From NCBI RefSeq assembly GCF_004343075.1, contig NZ_SLXP01000008.1:124001-188000 (forward strand): a stretch of DNA of 64,000 nt, read 5' to 3'. The notes below the pieces were generated by a model. It saw only the letters and a list, made by a program, of their open reading frames with translations. It searched no databases and was not told the origin of the DNA. A program made the translations under genes and the position numbers. This document shows, in pieces, positions 38,285 through 47,628 of this stretch (its first letter is position 1; each line of letters opens with the position of its first letter). The DNA comes from Rhodovulum marinum (GTDB taxonomy: Bacteria > Pseudomonadota > Alphaproteobacteria > Rhodobacterales > Rhodobacteraceae).

Positions 38285-38897
38285 GGGCGATGCCTCCGAG
38301 TTTCAGGATGACGGCCTGGGGATCGGTCTTGCTGGGAAATTTCTGAACGTCGAATGTCCAGGATGCAAGCGCGTGGTCGAGTTCGCGCACATGCTGGGCA
38401 CCTTTTAGAAACAGGGCGATCCCATCATGGGCAAGATGGCGATACGACAAACCGATAAGCGTATCCAGCGGCGCAAGGGCGCGGGCAGACACGACATCCG
38501 CGCCGCGCGGCGGAACATCCTCGATTCGCTTGGCGAACACGCTAATATTGCCTAATCCCAGCTCGCGTGCGGCGGTCTGCAGGAACGCGGCCTTTCGCTT
38601 GTCGCTTTCAATCAAGTCTACCTCGAGCAGCGGCGCATGCTCGGCCGCTAGAATAGCCACGACGAGTCCCGGAAATCCTCCGCCGCTGCCCAAATCCGTC
38701 CAGCGCCGGGCGCCTTTAGGCGAATGATCGAAAACCTGCATGGAATCAATTACGTGGCGATTCTCAAGATCATCCAGGCTGCCCTTGGACACCAGATTGA
38801 TCGCCGGATTCCATTTGCGAATCAGGTCTTTTAGTCGAGACAGGCGGTCTGATGTTTCACGTGAAACATCGCTCGCTGGCAACGGCGCGACACTCAT
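38277..38897 (-). CDS. rsmG: 16S rRNA m7G527 methyltransferase RsmG (GidB)
   Basis: Methylates G527 of 16S rRNA. The 206-residue protein has the SAM motif [16 protein letters not shown] near residue 68, [20 protein letters not shown], and [11 protein letters not shown]. It overlaps mnmG by ATGA at its start and parA at its end. A perfect parS palindrome lies in its 5' coding part (38853-38868), encoding the VSRET stretch near residues 11-15, so both the protein and the segregation site constrain the same bases. Confidence 0.96.
   Translation of the reverse strand: MSVAPLPASDVSRETSDRLSRLKDLIRKWNPAINLVSKGSLDDLENRHVIDSMQVFDHSPKGARRWTDLGSGGGFPGLVVAILAAEHAPLLEVDLIESDKRKAAFLQTAARELGLGNISVFAKRIEDVPPRGADVVSARALAPLDTLIGLSYRHLAHDGIALFLKGAQHVRELDHALASWTFDVQKFPSKTDPQAVILKLGGIARV
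38853..38868. promoter_or_regulatory. parS site inside rsmG
   Basis: A perfect match to the 16-bp ParB-binding palindrome TGTTTCACGTGAAACA. It lies in the coding sequence of rsmG near its start, about 0.6 kb upstream of the parA start and about 5.1 kb from the putative oriC. Confidence 0.97.
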
Positions 38898-40768
38898 GCC
38901 GACTGACGCTCCATCTGGCGAAGCCGCGCCAGGACCAATGTCAGGGCAGCCGGCGTCATCCCGTCGATTCGCGCCGCCTGCGCCAAGGTTTCGGGGCGCG
39001 CAACGGACAGCTTGGATTTCAACTCGTTGGACAACCCCTCTATCCGCTCGTAAGGAAAATCCGATGGAAGGGCCTGCGCCTCGTCGCGGCGCATGGCTTC
39101 CACATCCTGTGCCTGCCGCCTTATGTAGTTGGCATACAAGGCATCGCGTTCGATCTGGGCGCGAATCTCCGGCGCTGTCCGTTCCAACGCGGGATCTAGT
39201 GGAACAAGATCGGCAAAACCCACATCTGGAAAGGCCAGAACATCCAGACCGCTCCGCCGCGCTCCATCCGCATTCACCTTAATACCCGCTTCCGAGATCT
39301 GCTTTGGCGTCAGGGACATCGCCTCGAGGCGGCTTCGCGCCTTATCCATCTGCTCCATCTTGGTGTCGAACACCCTTGCCCGGTCCGGCCCAACACATCC
39401 GATTTCCATCCCCAAAGGCGTCAAACGCTGATCAGCGTTGTCGGCGCGCAGCGAAAGACGGAACTCGGCTCGCGACGTGAACATCCGGTAAGGTTCGCTG
39501 ACCCCCCTCGTCACAAGGTCATCAATCATGACCCCGATATAGCTGTTGGTTCGGGTAAACGGCACAGGCGCGTTCCCTTTGGCCTGGCAAGCGGCGTTCA
39601 GACCGGCGACGAGCCCCTGTGCAGCCGCCTCCTCATATCCGGTCGTTCCATTGATCTGCCCAGCCAGGTAAAGCCCCGGCACATCCCGCAGTTCCAGTGT
39701 CGCGCGCAACGCCCGCGGATCAATGTAATCATACTCGATCGCATAACCCGGCTGCAGAATTCTTGCTTGCTCAAGCCCCAAGATTGACCGGACATAGGCC
39801 TCCTGCACCTCTTCCGGCAAGGACGTCGATATTCCGTTGGGATAAACCGTCGGGTCGTCAAGTCCTTCTGGTTCCAGGAAAATCTGGTGCGAGTCCTTAT
39901 CGGCAAAGCGCACCACCTTGTCCTCGATGGACGGGCAATAGCGGGGCCCCACGCCTTCGATATGGCCCCCATACATCGCGGAACGACCAAGATTTTCGCG
40001 AATGATCTCATGGGTCCGCGCGTTTGTGTGCGTGATTCCGCAAGAAATCTGTGGCACTGCAACCGTCTGCGATAGAAAGGAAAACAAGACCGGTTCATCG
40101 TCACCTGGCTGAGATCCAAGCCGGTGCCAGTCGATGCTACGCCCATCCAGTCGTGGCGGGGTTCCCGTCTTGAGACGACCGAGTGGTAGTCCAAAGGCGT
40201 CGATCCTCTGGGCCAATGGCACCGAAGGGCGATCACCCATTCGTCCGCCGTCCATCCGCCGGTCTCCGATATGGATCACGCCGCGCAGGAACGTTCCCGT
40301 TGTCAGAACAACGGCGTGCGCATGGATTTCGGACGAGTCGGCCAGCCGAACACCGGTGATCCGGCCTCGATCCTCCAGCAAGTCGACCACTTCGCCCTCG
40401 ATGATCGACAGGCATTCGATGCCGGACAACGCGGCCTGCACCGCCTCGCGGTACAATTTCCGGTCGGCCTGGGCCCGGGGGCCTTGCACTGCCGGCCCCT
40501 TGCGGCGGTTGAGCAGGCGAAACTGGATTCCGGCGCGGTCGGCGGCCAAACCCATCACGCCATCCAACGCATCCACTTCCCGCACCAGGTGCCCCTTGCC
40601 CAAGCCACCTATCGCCGGGTTGCAGGACATCACCCCGATTGCGTCGCGCCGCAACGTGACGAGGGCAACGCGAGCGCCCAGGCGCGCGGCGGCATGGGCG
40701 GCCTCGGCCCCTGCATGGCCACCCCCTACGACGATGATATCGAAGTCGAGATGTTTCACGTGAAACAC
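38894..40768 (-). CDS. mnmG: tRNA uridine-34 5-carboxymethylaminomethyl modification enzyme MnmG (GidA)
   Basis: FAD-dependent partner of MnmE that modifies the wobble uridine of certain tRNAs. The 624-residue protein has the FAD-binding [12 protein letters not shown] near residue 10, [19 protein letters not shown] near 49, and the C-terminal helical tRNA-binding domain. It starts with a GTG at 40768. The first six codons (M-F-H-V-K-H) are made of the parS palindrome at 40752-40767. The gene follows mnmE by three bases and overlaps rsmG. Confidence 0.97.
   Translation of the reverse strand: MFHVKHLDFDIIVVGGGHAGAEAAHAAARLGARVALVTLRRDAIGVMSCNPAIGGLGKGHLVREVDALDGVMGLAADRAGIQFRLLNRRKGPAVQGPRAQADRKLYREAVQAALSGIECLSIIEGEVVDLLEDRGRITGVRLADSSEIHAHAVVLTTGTFLRGVIHIGDRRMDGGRMGDRPSVPLAQRIDAFGLPLGRLKTGTPPRLDGRSIDWHRLGSQPGDDEPVLFSFLSQTVAVPQISCGITHTNARTHEIIRENLGRSAMYGGHIEGVGPRYCPSIEDKVVRFADKDSHQIFLEPEGLDDPTVYPNGISTSLPEEVQEAYVRSILGLEQARILQPGYAIEYDYIDPRALRATLELRDVPGLYLAGQINGTTGYEEAAAQGLVAGLNAACQAKGNAPVPFTRTNSYIGVMIDDLVTRGVSEPYRMFTSRAEFRLSLRADNADQRLTPLGMEIGCVGPDRARVFDTKMEQMDKARSRLEAMSLTPKQISEAGIKVNADGARRSGLDVLAFPDVGFADLVPLDPALERTAPEIRAQIERDALYANYIRRQAQDVEAMRRDEAQALPSDFPYERIEGLSNELKSKLSVARPETLAQAARIDGMTPAALTLVLARLRQMERQSA
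40752..40767. promoter_or_regulatory. parS site covering the mnmG start
   Basis: A second perfect TGTTTCACGTGAAACA. It begins one base inside the GTG start codon and encodes the MFHVKH N-terminus of MnmG, about 3.2 kb from the putative oriC. Bound ParB would sit on the translation-initiation region of mnmG and could affect passing RNA polymerase. Confidence 0.97.
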
Positions 40769-40771
40769 TCC

Positions 40772-42061
40772 TTACTTCCCAAGACAGAACCGTGCGAAAA
40801 TCTCGTCCAGCACGTGTTCAACATCGATACGCCCCACAAGCGAATCAAGAGCCCGGATCGCTGTCCGCAACTCCTCGGCGGCAAGTTCCGCGGCCTCCAT
40901 CCCCTCAGATAACCGATTCCCCGCCTCGACGATAGAATTGAGCGCCCGAATCATCGCCAGACGATGCCGTTCCCGTGTCGCCGTCACCGCCCGTGCCGCA
41001 CGACCCTCCAGAATTCCGGTAACACGCGCGACAAGTTCGGCGACACCTTCGCCTGTCTTCCCGGATACGGCGAGGTCAGAACTGCCCCGAAGATCCGCCT
41101 TCCCTTGCACAACGATATCCTCCGGCAAAGGCGCCAGACCCTCGAGTCGGCCTGTCGCATCCAGCAGGAATATCCTCAGATCCGCAGCCCGCGCCCGGGT
41201 AATCGCACGCTCGATTCCGATCGTTTCCACCGTGTCGTCGCTGTCACGCAAACCGGCAGTGTCCAGTATCGTCACCGGCAACCCGTGCAGATCCATCCGC
41301 ACCTCGATCACGTCCCGCGTCGTACCCGCCTTTTCCGACGTTATGGCAGCGTCGCGACCCGCCAAGTAATTCAAAAGAGTGGATTTTCCAGAGTTAGGCG
41401 GCCCCACGATGGCGACCTCGAACCCTTCGCGAATTCGTTCGGCCACCTGAACACCGGCGATTTCCTCGCGAAGCGATCGCGCGACATCGTCCAGCAATCT
41501 CGAAACTTCCGGCGTCACGTCGACAGGCACGTCTTCGTCGGCAAAATCGATCGTCGCTTCCAGCAAGGCCGCCGCGCGGATAAGCGCCGTGCGCCACGAC
41601 TCTGCGCGCTGACCCAAGGCACCTGACAGCACACGCAAAGCCTGACGGCGTTGTGCCTCGGTTTCGGCCTCGAGGAGATCGCCCAAGCCTTCAACCTGGG
41701 CAAGGTCCAGCACACCGTTTTCAAGCGCGCGCCGCGTGAATTCACCCGGTTCGGCCAGCCGCAAACCATCCAGATCACCCAGAACCCGAAGCACCGCAGC
41801 GACCGTGGCGGCACTGCCATGACAGTGGAACTCGACCATGTCTTCGCCGGTAAAACTTGCGCCCTTGTCGAACCGAAGCACAAGGGCCTCGTCAATAAGC
41901 TCGCCATCCGGATCCTTCAGGCGACGCAAACCAGCGTTGCGCGCCGGCGGCAGAGCACCGGCCAAAGCGCGGCCGGCGTCATGGGCGCAGGGCCCCGACA
42001 CCCGGATGACCGCCACACCGGCTTTGCCGCGCGCAGTCGCGAGGGCGAAGATCGTGTCCAC
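40772..42061 (-). CDS. mnmE: tRNA modification GTPase MnmE (TrmE)
   Basis: GTPase that works with MnmG on wobble uridines. The 429-residue protein has the N-terminal THF-binding domain ([20 protein letters not shown]), a central G domain with Walker [14 protein letters not shown] near 218, TTRDVIE and DTAGLRD. It ends in the diagnostic FCLGK with the catalytic Cys. The start is a GTG at 42061 preceded by an excellent AGAGGTGATC site. It sits 22 bases after rho in the leftward cluster. Confidence 0.97.
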   Translation of the reverse strand: MDTIFALATARGKAGVAVIRVSGPCAHDAGRALAGALPPARNAGLRRLKDPDGELIDEALVLRFDKGASFTGEDMVEFHCHGSAATVAAVLRVLGDLDGLRLAEPGEFTRRALENGVLDLAQVEGLGDLLEAETEAQRRQALRVLSGALGQRAESWRTALIRAAALLEATIDFADEDVPVDVTPEVSRLLDDVARSLREEIAGVQVAERIREGFEVAIVGPPNSGKSTLLNYLAGRDAAITSEKAGTTRDVIEVRMDLHGLPVTILDTAGLRDSDDTVETIGIERAITRARAADLRIFLLDATGRLEGLAPLPEDIVVQGKADLRGSSDLAVSGKTGEGVAELVARVTGILEGRAARAVTATRERHRLAMIRALNSIVEAGNRLSEGMEAAELAAEELRTAIRALDSLVGRIDVEHVLDEIFARFCLGK

Positions 42062-42083
42062 CGATCACCTCTGGACAGGGCCG

Positions 42084-43355
42084 TCAGGTGTTCATCGAAT
42101 CAAAGAATTCGGAATTGGTCTTGGTCTGCTTGAGCTTGGAAATCAGGAACTCGATCGCATCGGTTGTACCCATCGGGTTCAGGATCCGCCGCAGGACAAA
42201 GGTCTTTTGCAGATCGCCCTTGTCCACAAGAAGGTCCTCTTTCCGGGTGCCCGATTTCAGGATGTCCATCGCCGGGAATACGCGCTTGTCGGCGACCTTG
42301 CGGTCCAGAACGATTTCCGAATTACCGGTACCCTTGAACTCTTCGAAAATAACTTCGTCCATCCGGCTGCCAGTGTCGATCAGCGCGGTCGCGATGATGG
42401 TCAGCGACCCACCCTCTTCGATGTTCCGGGCAGCGCCGAAGAACCGTTTCGGACGTTGCAGCGCGTTGGCATCAACACCACCGGTCAACACTTTGCCCGA
42501 CGATGGCACTACAGTGTTATAGGCCCTACCCAGTCTTGTGATCGAGTCGAGCAGAATAACAACATCTCGCTTATGTTCGACCAGCCGCTTGGCCTTTTCG
42601 ATCACCATCTCGGCCACCGCAACGTGCCGCGTCGCGGGTTCGTCAAAGGTCGAGGAAATCACCTCACCCTTCACGCTACGCTGCATGTCGGTCACCTCTT
42701 CCGGGCGTTCGTCGATCAACAGCACGATCAGATAGCACTCGGGGTGGTTCCGTTCGATCGAATGGGCAATGTTCTGCAGCAGAACCGTCTTGCCGGTCCG
42801 CGGCGGCGCCACGATCAGCGATCGCTGCCCCTTCCCGATCGGCGCCACCAGGTCGATGATCCGGGCCGAGCGGTCCCTGATCGTCGGATCCTCGATCTCC
42901 ATCTTCAGCCGCTCATCAGGGTACAGCGGCGTCAGGTTGTCGAAATTGATCTTGTGCCGGGCCTGCTCCGGATCCTGGAAATTGATCTGCGTCACCTTGG
43001 TGATCGCAAAGTACCGTTCGTTTTCCCGCGGGGCCTGCATCACGCCTTCGACCGTATCCCCGGTGCGCAGGGAATGCTGGCGGATCATGTCGGGCGACAC
43101 GTAGATGTCGTCAGGACCCGGCAGATAGTTTGCCTCGGGCGACCGCAAGAAACCGAACCCGTCCTGCAAAACCTCCAGCACCCCATCCCCGGAGATTTCC
43201 CAGCCTTCCTCGGCCCGCTCCTTGAGGATGGCGAACATCATGTCGCCCTTGCGCATGGTCGAAGCGTTCTCGATCTCCAGCTCCTCGGCCATCGCGAGAA
43301 GGTCCTTGGGGCTTTTTGCCTTGAGATCGGCGAGGTTTAGGCTGTCCTGGGTCAT
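42084..43355 (-). CDS. rho: Transcription termination factor Rho
   Basis: Hexameric RNA helicase that ends transcription at untranslated RNA. The 423-residue protein has the N-terminal RNA-binding cold-shock-like domain with [22 protein letters not shown] and the ATPase Walker [12 protein letters not shown] near 180. The Walker [17 protein letters not shown], the Q-loop [21 protein letters not shown] (key residues only) and R-loop follow. Length is normal. A promoter candidate lies between it and hemJ, and mnmE follows at 22 bases. Confidence 0.98.
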   Translation of the reverse strand: MTQDSLNLADLKAKSPKDLLAMAEELEIENASTMRKGDMMFAILKERAEEGWEISGDGVLEVLQDGFGFLRSPEANYLPGPDDIYVSPDMIRQHSLRTGDTVEGVMQAPRENERYFAITKVTQINFQDPEQARHKINFDNLTPLYPDERLKMEIEDPTIRDRSARIIDLVAPIGKGQRSLIVAPPRTGKTVLLQNIAHSIERNHPECYLIVLLIDERPEEVTDMQRSVKGEVISSTFDEPATRHVAVAEMVIEKAKRLVEHKRDVVILLDSITRLGRAYNTVVPSSGKVLTGGVDANALQRPKRFFGAARNIEEGGSLTIIATALIDTGSRMDEVIFEEFKGTGNSEIVLDRKVADKRVFPAMDILKSGTRKEDLLVDKGDLQKTFVLRRILNPMGTTDAIEFLISKLKQTKTNSEFFDSMNT

Positions 43356-43441
43356 GGGAGGATATCGCTGCAGGGGCGCCAGGTAGGGCGCAGCTTGCGT
43401 AAAAAGGGAAGGTGGCGTGGCCGGACGGCCCGCCTGACGCG

Positions 43442-43470
43442 CTCTTAGTCCGCCTGTAGCGCTAAGTCAA
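43442..43470 (-). promoter_or_regulatory. Candidate sigma-70 promoter for rho
   Basis: Minus-strand TTGACT (43470-43465), a 17-base spacer and TAAGAG (43447-43442). It begins just after the hemJ stop and leaves a leader of about 80 bases before rho. The evidence is sequence match only. Confidence 0.5.
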
Positions 43471-43474
43471 TCTC

Positions 43475-43924
43475 TCAGAACTTCAGCACCACAGCGAAGA
43501 CGATCACCAGCATAAGCAGCGTGGGCAGTTCGTTCATCATCCGGTAGGTGCGCCCGGTACGGGTATTGGCCCCTGCCAGGAATTCCTTGCGCCGCGCTCC
43601 CAGCCACATGTGGAACCAGGTCATCGCGATCACTGCCGCGCCCTTGGCATAGGGCCAGACCGACCCCCAATCGACGATCCCCGGCGTGAACACCAGTGCC
43701 AGCCCGAAGATCCAGACCGCGATGATCGACGGGTTCATGATGTAGCGATACAGCTTCATCTCCATGACCTTGAAGATCTCGTCCGTCTCGCTGCCAACGG
43801 TGGCGCGTTCGACATGATAGACGAAGATCCGGGGCAGGTAGAAAATACCTGCCATCCAGGTCAGCACCGCGATGATGTGCAGCGACTTCGTCCAAAGATA
43901 GAAGGACGCGAGGAACTCACCCAT
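43475..43924 (-). CDS. hemJ: Protoporphyrinogen oxidase HemJ
   Basis: Membrane protein that oxidises protoporphyrinogen IX in many Gram-negatives lacking HemG/HemY. The 149-residue product has four predicted helices and the conserved His and Arg residues in KSLHIIAVLTWMAGIFYLPRIFVYH and WFHMWLG. It was long annotated as a CopD- or UPF0093-type protein. I chose the ATG at 43924, with GGAG eight bases upstream; a GTG at 43933 is possible. It is the last leftward gene before the putative oriC. HemE, commonly its neighbour in this position in other alphaproteobacteria, is absent here. Confidence 0.93.
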   Translation of the reverse strand: MGEFLASFYLWTKSLHIIAVLTWMAGIFYLPRIFVYHVERATVGSETDEIFKVMEMKLYRYIMNPSIIAVWIFGLALVFTPGIVDWGSVWPYAKGAAVIAMTWFHMWLGARRKEFLAGANTRTGRTYRMMNELPTLLMLVIVFAVVLKF

Positions 43925-44348
43925 TCTTTCCACTCCAACGCTGGGAACTGCCCGGCCCCTTCTAGAGGAATAAGTAAAGAAAAGAAAAGATGATGATTTT
44001 GTAGGGGCTGTGGGCGATGGGGATTATTGGTCCCTCCCCGGATTAACCCACAGGCAAGGTTCTGTTGAAAAAGATGTTGGTATCTCCTGGATGCGGGCCT
44101 TATCAGATTTTTGTATTTTTATACCAATGGCTTACGCTTCCACGAAATTCGGCTTGCTTGTGGATGTTCGGGGATGATTTGCCGCAGTCCGATTCGCCCA
44201 CAGCGGTGCGCGGGGAAACTCCACCGTGGATGGAAGGACCTGGCCGCTTGACTTTTTCCCGGGTGACCGGCACCCCGGGACCGCGGCGTCGGGTTGTTCC
44301 ATGTCTTGCGACAGTCCTGTCCGCGGTTTTCCACAGGGTTGTGCCCGG
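43925..44348. other. Putative chromosomal replication origin (oriC)
   Basis: The only gap over 300 bases in the window. It is flanked by hemJ-rho-mnmE-mnmG-rsmG-parAB on the left and maf-aroE-coaE-dnaQ on the right, all reading away from it, as at alphaproteobacterial origins. It is AT-rich relative to its surroundings, especially 43968-44000 (purine-rich) and 44101-44128 (TTATCAG followed by T/A runs), good candidates for the unwinding element. DnaA-box-like 9-mers: TTTTCCACA at 44327-44335 (8/9), TAACCCACA at 44044-44052 (7/9) and the reverse complement of TGTGGATGT at 44159-44167 (7/9). Weaker CCCACA cores occur at 44009-44017 and 44194-44202. One GANTC (44191-44195) is present. I see no convincing small gene here. 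Confidence 0.78.
44327..44335 (+). promoter_or_regulatory. Best DnaA-box match in the putative oriC
   Basis: TTTTCCACA, one mismatch from the consensus TTATCCACA, 14 bases before the maf start codon. DnaA binding here could also influence maf transcription, which is inference. Confidence 0.6.
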
Positions 44349-44948
44349 ATGTCTGACCGCGTGATCCTTGCCTCCGGTTCGCCGATCCGGCGACAGCTTC
44401 TTGAACGGGCCGGGCTCGTCTTCGAGGTGATGCCGGCCCCCGTCGACGAAGACGCCATTCGTGACGGCATGATGGCCGATGGCGCGACGCCTGCCGACAT
44501 CGCCGAGACCCTCGCCGCCTTCAAGGCCGAGCGCGTCGCGGGCAAGGCGCCCGAGGCGCTGGTTATCGGCTGCGATCAGGTTCTGGCCCATCGCGGCCTT
44601 GTGCTGGGCAAACCTGCCACGGTCGACGAGGCGCGGGCGCAGTTGCGTAAGATGCGGGGCGGATCGCACCAGTTGATGTCGGCGGTCGTGGTCTATGACG
44701 ACCTGCGCCCGCTTTGGCGCCATGTCGGTACCGTGACCCTGACGATGCGACCGTTTTCAGATGCGTATCTAGACCTGTATCTAGAGCGGAACTGGGAACG
44801 CGTGCGCGATTCGGTGGGGGCCTACAAGCTCGAGGAAGAAGGCATAAGATTGTTCTCGCGCATCGAAGGCGACTATTTCGATGTGTTGGGATTGCCACTT
44901 CTGCCGCTTCTGACCTTTCTGACCACGCGCGGAGCCTTGATGTCATGA
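44349..44948 (+). CDS. maf: Maf-family nucleotide pyrophosphatase
   Basis: Hydrolyses non-canonical or modified nucleoside triphosphates. The 199-residue protein has ILASGSPIRRQLLERAGL at the N-terminus, LVIGCDQVL with the metal-binding Asp, and the later EEEGIRLFSRIEGDYFDVLGLPL. Substrate subclass (dTTP/UTP or m7GTP type) cannot be fixed here. The ATG at 44349 is the first start after the putative oriC and has only a weak ribosome site. It overlaps aroE by ATGA and heads maf-aroE-coaE-dnaQ. Confidence 0.93.
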   Translation: MSDRVILASGSPIRRQLLERAGLVFEVMPAPVDEDAIRDGMMADGATPADIAETLAAFKAERVAGKAPEALVIGCDQVLAHRGLVLGKPATVDEARAQLRKMRGGSHQLMSAVVVYDDLRPLWRHVGTVTLTMRPFSDAYLDLYLERNWERVRDSVGAYKLEEEGIRLFSRIEGDYFDVLGLPLLPLLTFLTTRGALMS

Positions 44949-45778
44949 GTGAAAAGATACCTCTGGCCGGCGTGATCGGATCCCCGGTCGCGCATTCCAA
45001 ATCTCCGATGCTGCACCGCCACTGGCTGGAGCGTTACGGCATCCGTGGCTTCTATATCCCGATGGATGTGTCCCAGACCGATCTGAAAGAGGTACTGGCA
45101 GCCCTGCCCAAGATGGGCTTCGTCGGGGTCAACGTGACGATCCCGCACAAGGAAACAATCCTTGGGCTGGCCGACCTGGTGTCCGACAGGGCGGCGCTGA
45201 TCGGCGCGGCGAATACGCTGATATTTCGCGCCGATGGCAAGGTGCATGCCGACAATACCGACGGGATCGGCTTCATCGAGAACCTGCGTCAGGGCGCGCC
45301 GGGATGGGAGCCGACATCCGGACCGGCGGCGGTTCTGGGGGCGGGCGGTGCGGCACGCGCCGTGGTCACGGCACTTGCCGAACAGGGCGTGCGCGAAATC
45401 CGCGTAAGCAACCGCACCCGCTCGCGCGCCGAGGCGCTGCGCGCCGAGTTCGGGCCCAAGATCGTCGTGCATGACTGGGTACAGGCGGCCAACATGCTTG
45501 ATGGTGCCGCGACCGTGGTGAACACCACGTCGCTGGGTATGGTGGGCAAGTCGGAATTCCGCGTGCCGCTGGATGCGCTGAGCCCCGGCACCGTGGTGTC
45601 CGATCTTGTCTATACACCGCTTGAGACGACTTTCCTGCGCGAGGCGCGGGCGCGCGGCTGTATCGCTGTCGACGGCCTGGGGATGTTGTTGCACCAGGCC
45701 GCCCCGGGCTTCGAACGTTGGTTCGGCCGCCGCCCCGACGTCGACGAGGCCGCTCGGGCGGTCGTTCTGGGCGAATGA
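44945..45778 (+). CDS. aroE: Shikimate dehydrogenase (NADP)
   Basis: Reduces 3-dehydroshikimate to shikimate in aromatic amino acid synthesis. The 277-residue protein has the substrate-binding GVIGSPVAHSKSPMLHR near residue 8, GVNVTIPHKE with the catalytic Lys, ANTL and DNTDGIGF. The NADP-binding AVLGAGGAARAVV and NRT follow. It overlaps maf at its start and coaE at its end, in both cases by ATGA, so the four genes are coupled. Confidence 0.97.
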   Translation: MSEKIPLAGVIGSPVAHSKSPMLHRHWLERYGIRGFYIPMDVSQTDLKEVLAALPKMGFVGVNVTIPHKETILGLADLVSDRAALIGAANTLIFRADGKVHADNTDGIGFIENLRQGAPGWEPTSGPAAVLGAGGAARAVVTALAEQGVREIRVSNRTRSRAEALRAEFGPKIVVHDWVQAANMLDGAATVVNTTSLGMVGKSEFRVPLDALSPGTVVSDLVYTPLETTFLREARARGCIAVDGLGMLLHQAAPGFERWFGRRPDVDEAARAVVLGE

Positions 45779-46374
45779 CGCGACGGCCTTTTCTTCTTGG
45801 GCTGACCGGGTCCATTGGGATGGGGAAATCGACGACCGCCGGGTTCTTTCGGGACTTTGGCGTGCCGGTCTGGGACGCGGACGCCGCCGTTCACCGGCTG
45901 TATGCACCGGGCGCGGCTGCGGTCGCCCCCATCGCCGCGATCTGTCCCGAAGCTGTTTCCAAATCTGGTGTCGACCGAACGGCACTCAAGGCGTGGATTG
46001 CCCGCGACCCCTCTTCACTGACGCGGATCGAGGCGATCGTTCACCCCCTTGTCGCGCAGGACCGGGCGCGTTTCATCGCAGAGCATGCAGACGCGCCGCT
46101 TGTCGTGCTCGACATCCCTCTTCTCTTCGAAACCGGTGCCGAAACGTGGCTGGATGCGGTGTTGGTGGTGACCGCCCCCCCCGAGGTACAGCGAGCCCGC
46201 GTTCTGGCCCGCCCGGGCATGACCGAGGGCCAGTTCGCCGGCATGCTGGCCCGCCAGATGCCCGATGCCGAGAAACGCGCGCGCGCCGATCATGTCATCG
46301 AAACCCGGACCCTTGAACAGACCCGTGCCGAGGTGCATGCCTTGGTCCGGAAACTGGGAGACGCCGATGCGTGA
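45775..46374 (+). CDS. coaE: Dephospho-CoA kinase
   Basis: Last enzyme of coenzyme A synthesis. The 199-residue protein has Walker [19 protein letters not shown] near residue 8, [12 protein letters not shown], and [15 protein letters not shown]. The C-terminal [18 protein letters not shown] is typical. Start by ATGA overlap with aroE; end overlaps dnaQ by eight bases. A longer in-frame start at 45718 adds an Arg-rich stretch and is unlikely. Confidence 0.96.
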   Translation: MTRRPFLLGLTGSIGMGKSTTAGFFRDFGVPVWDADAAVHRLYAPGAAAVAPIAAICPEAVSKSGVDRTALKAWIARDPSSLTRIEAIVHPLVAQDRARFIAEHADAPLVVLDIPLLFETGAETWLDAVLVVTAPPEVQRARVLARPGMTEGQFAGMLARQMPDAEKRARADHVIETRTLEQTRAEVHALVRKLGDADA

Positions 46375-47065
46375 AATCGTTCTGGATACCGAAACTACCG
46401 GCTTCGAACCGTCCGAAGGTCACCGGATCGTCGAAATCGGCGCGGTGGAACTATGGAACCACCTGCCCACCGGGCAGACCTTTCACGAATACATCAACCC
46501 CGAACGCCCGATGCCGCAAGAGGCGTTCGCCGTGCACGGGCTGGGCGACGATTTCCTGCGCGACAAACCGGTCTTCAAGTTCATTGGACAGAAATTCCTC
46601 GACTTCGTGGGCGACGCGAAACTGGTGATCCACAACGCCGCCTTCGATATGAAATTCCTGAACGCCGAACTCGGCTGGCTGGGTCTGCCACAATTGCCGT
46701 GGGAACAGGCGATCGACACGCTAGCCATGGCGCGGCAGCGGTTCCCCGGTTCTCCGGCAACGCTGGATGCGTTGTGCCGGCGCTTCGGCGTCGACAACTC
46801 GGCCCGCGAAAAGCACGGCGCGCTGCTCGATTCCGAGATCCTGGCCGAGGTTTACCTGGAACTGATCGGCGGGCGGCAGCCCGACCTGGTGCTGGCCACG
46901 GGCCCGAAGGACACCGGCCAACGCCAGGGCGACGCCCAGGTCACCTGGCGACCCCGCCCGCGCCCGAAACCGCTGCCCCCGCGCGTGAGCGAGGCCGAGG
47001 CCGCCGCTCACGAAAAGTTCGTTGCCACCTTGGGCGATGCCGCCCTTTGGAAGCGGTTCGGCTGA
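46367..47065 (+). CDS. dnaQ: DNA polymerase III epsilon subunit (proofreading exonuclease)
   Basis: 3'-5' exonuclease of the replicative polymerase. The 232-residue protein has Exo [12 protein letters not shown] at the start, Exo II in [17 protein letters not shown], and Exo III in the [17 protein letters not shown] segment, with His and Asp. A C-terminal Pro/Arg-rich linker leads to the segment that binds the alpha subunit. The ATG at 46367 is preceded by GGGAG. It overlaps coaE and is convergent with secB, with four bases between stops. Its position beside oriC is typical of alphaproteobacteria. Confidence 0.96.
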   Translation: MREIVLDTETTGFEPSEGHRIVEIGAVELWNHLPTGQTFHEYINPERPMPQEAFAVHGLGDDFLRDKPVFKFIGQKFLDFVGDAKLVIHNAAFDMKFLNAELGWLGLPQLPWEQAIDTLAMARQRFPGSPATLDALCRRFGVDNSAREKHGALLDSEILAEVYLELIGGRQPDLVLATGPKDTGQRQGDAQVTWRPRPRPKPLPPRVSEAEAAAHEKFVATLGDAALWKRFG

Positions 47066-47069
47066 CGCC

Positions 47070-47570
47070 TCAGGCGTTGCCGACCGGCTGCTGCTGCGCC
47101 TCTTGGGCCCGGCGTGCGATTTCCTGGCGGTAAAGCGCAACGAAATCCACCGGCTCCAGGTTCAGCGGCGGGAATCCACCGTCGCGCGTCATGTCGGACA
47201 CGATGCGCCGCACGAAGGGGAACAGCATCCGCGGACATTCGATCAGCAGGAACGGGTGAAGCTGTTCCTCTGGCACGTTTTCCACGTGGAAGATGCCGGC
47301 ATATTCCAGCTCCAGCAGGAACAGTTGGGCGTTGTCGCTCTTGTTGCGGGAATTGATCGTGAACTTTGTAATGATCTCGTACTGATGATCGGTCGGCCGC
47401 TTGCGCGCATCAAGCGCCACCTGAACCGAGATATCCGGCGTCACCTCGCCCTGCGCGCCCTTGCGCACCAGGATGTTCTCGAACGACAGGTCCCGGATGT
47501 ACTGCCCCAGAATCTGCATCTTGACCTGCGGCGGCTGCGCGGCGGCGCCGTTGCCCTCGGTTTCGCTCAT
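47070..47570 (-). CDS. secB: Protein-export chaperone SecB
   Basis: Tetrameric cytosolic chaperone that keeps precursors unfolded and delivers them to SecA. The 166-residue protein has QILGQYIRDLSFENI, LLELEYAGIFHVENV, and the LLIECPRMLFPFVRRIVSDMTRDGGFPPL block (shown in part: ECPRMLFPFVR). The acidic N-terminal and Gln-rich tail are usual. The ATG at 47570 has an AGGAG site. It reads toward dnaQ, the opposite direction from its neighbours right of the origin. Confidence 0.97.
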   Translation of the reverse strand: MSETEGNGAAAQPPQVKMQILGQYIRDLSFENILVRKGAQGEVTPDISVQVALDARKRPTDHQYEIITKFTINSRNKSDNAQLFLLELEYAGIFHVENVPEEQLHPFLLIECPRMLFPFVRRIVSDMTRDGGFPPLNLEPVDFVALYRQEIARRAQEAQQQPVGNA

Positions 47571-47628
47571 GGCATGCTCCTGCCGATTGTTACGTCGCGA
47601 TGTGAATTAGCAGCTTGACCCGACAGGC

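Noticed and set aside
44065-44364. A 99-codon frame running through the putative oriC
   Set aside because: No ribosome site, no recognisable product, and it overlaps the maf start; more likely chance in a non-coding origin.
47279-47291. CACGTG-centred palindrome TTTCCACGTGGAA resembling parS
   Set aside because: It differs from the ParB consensus at several outer positions and is explained by the conserved FHVEN codons of secB.
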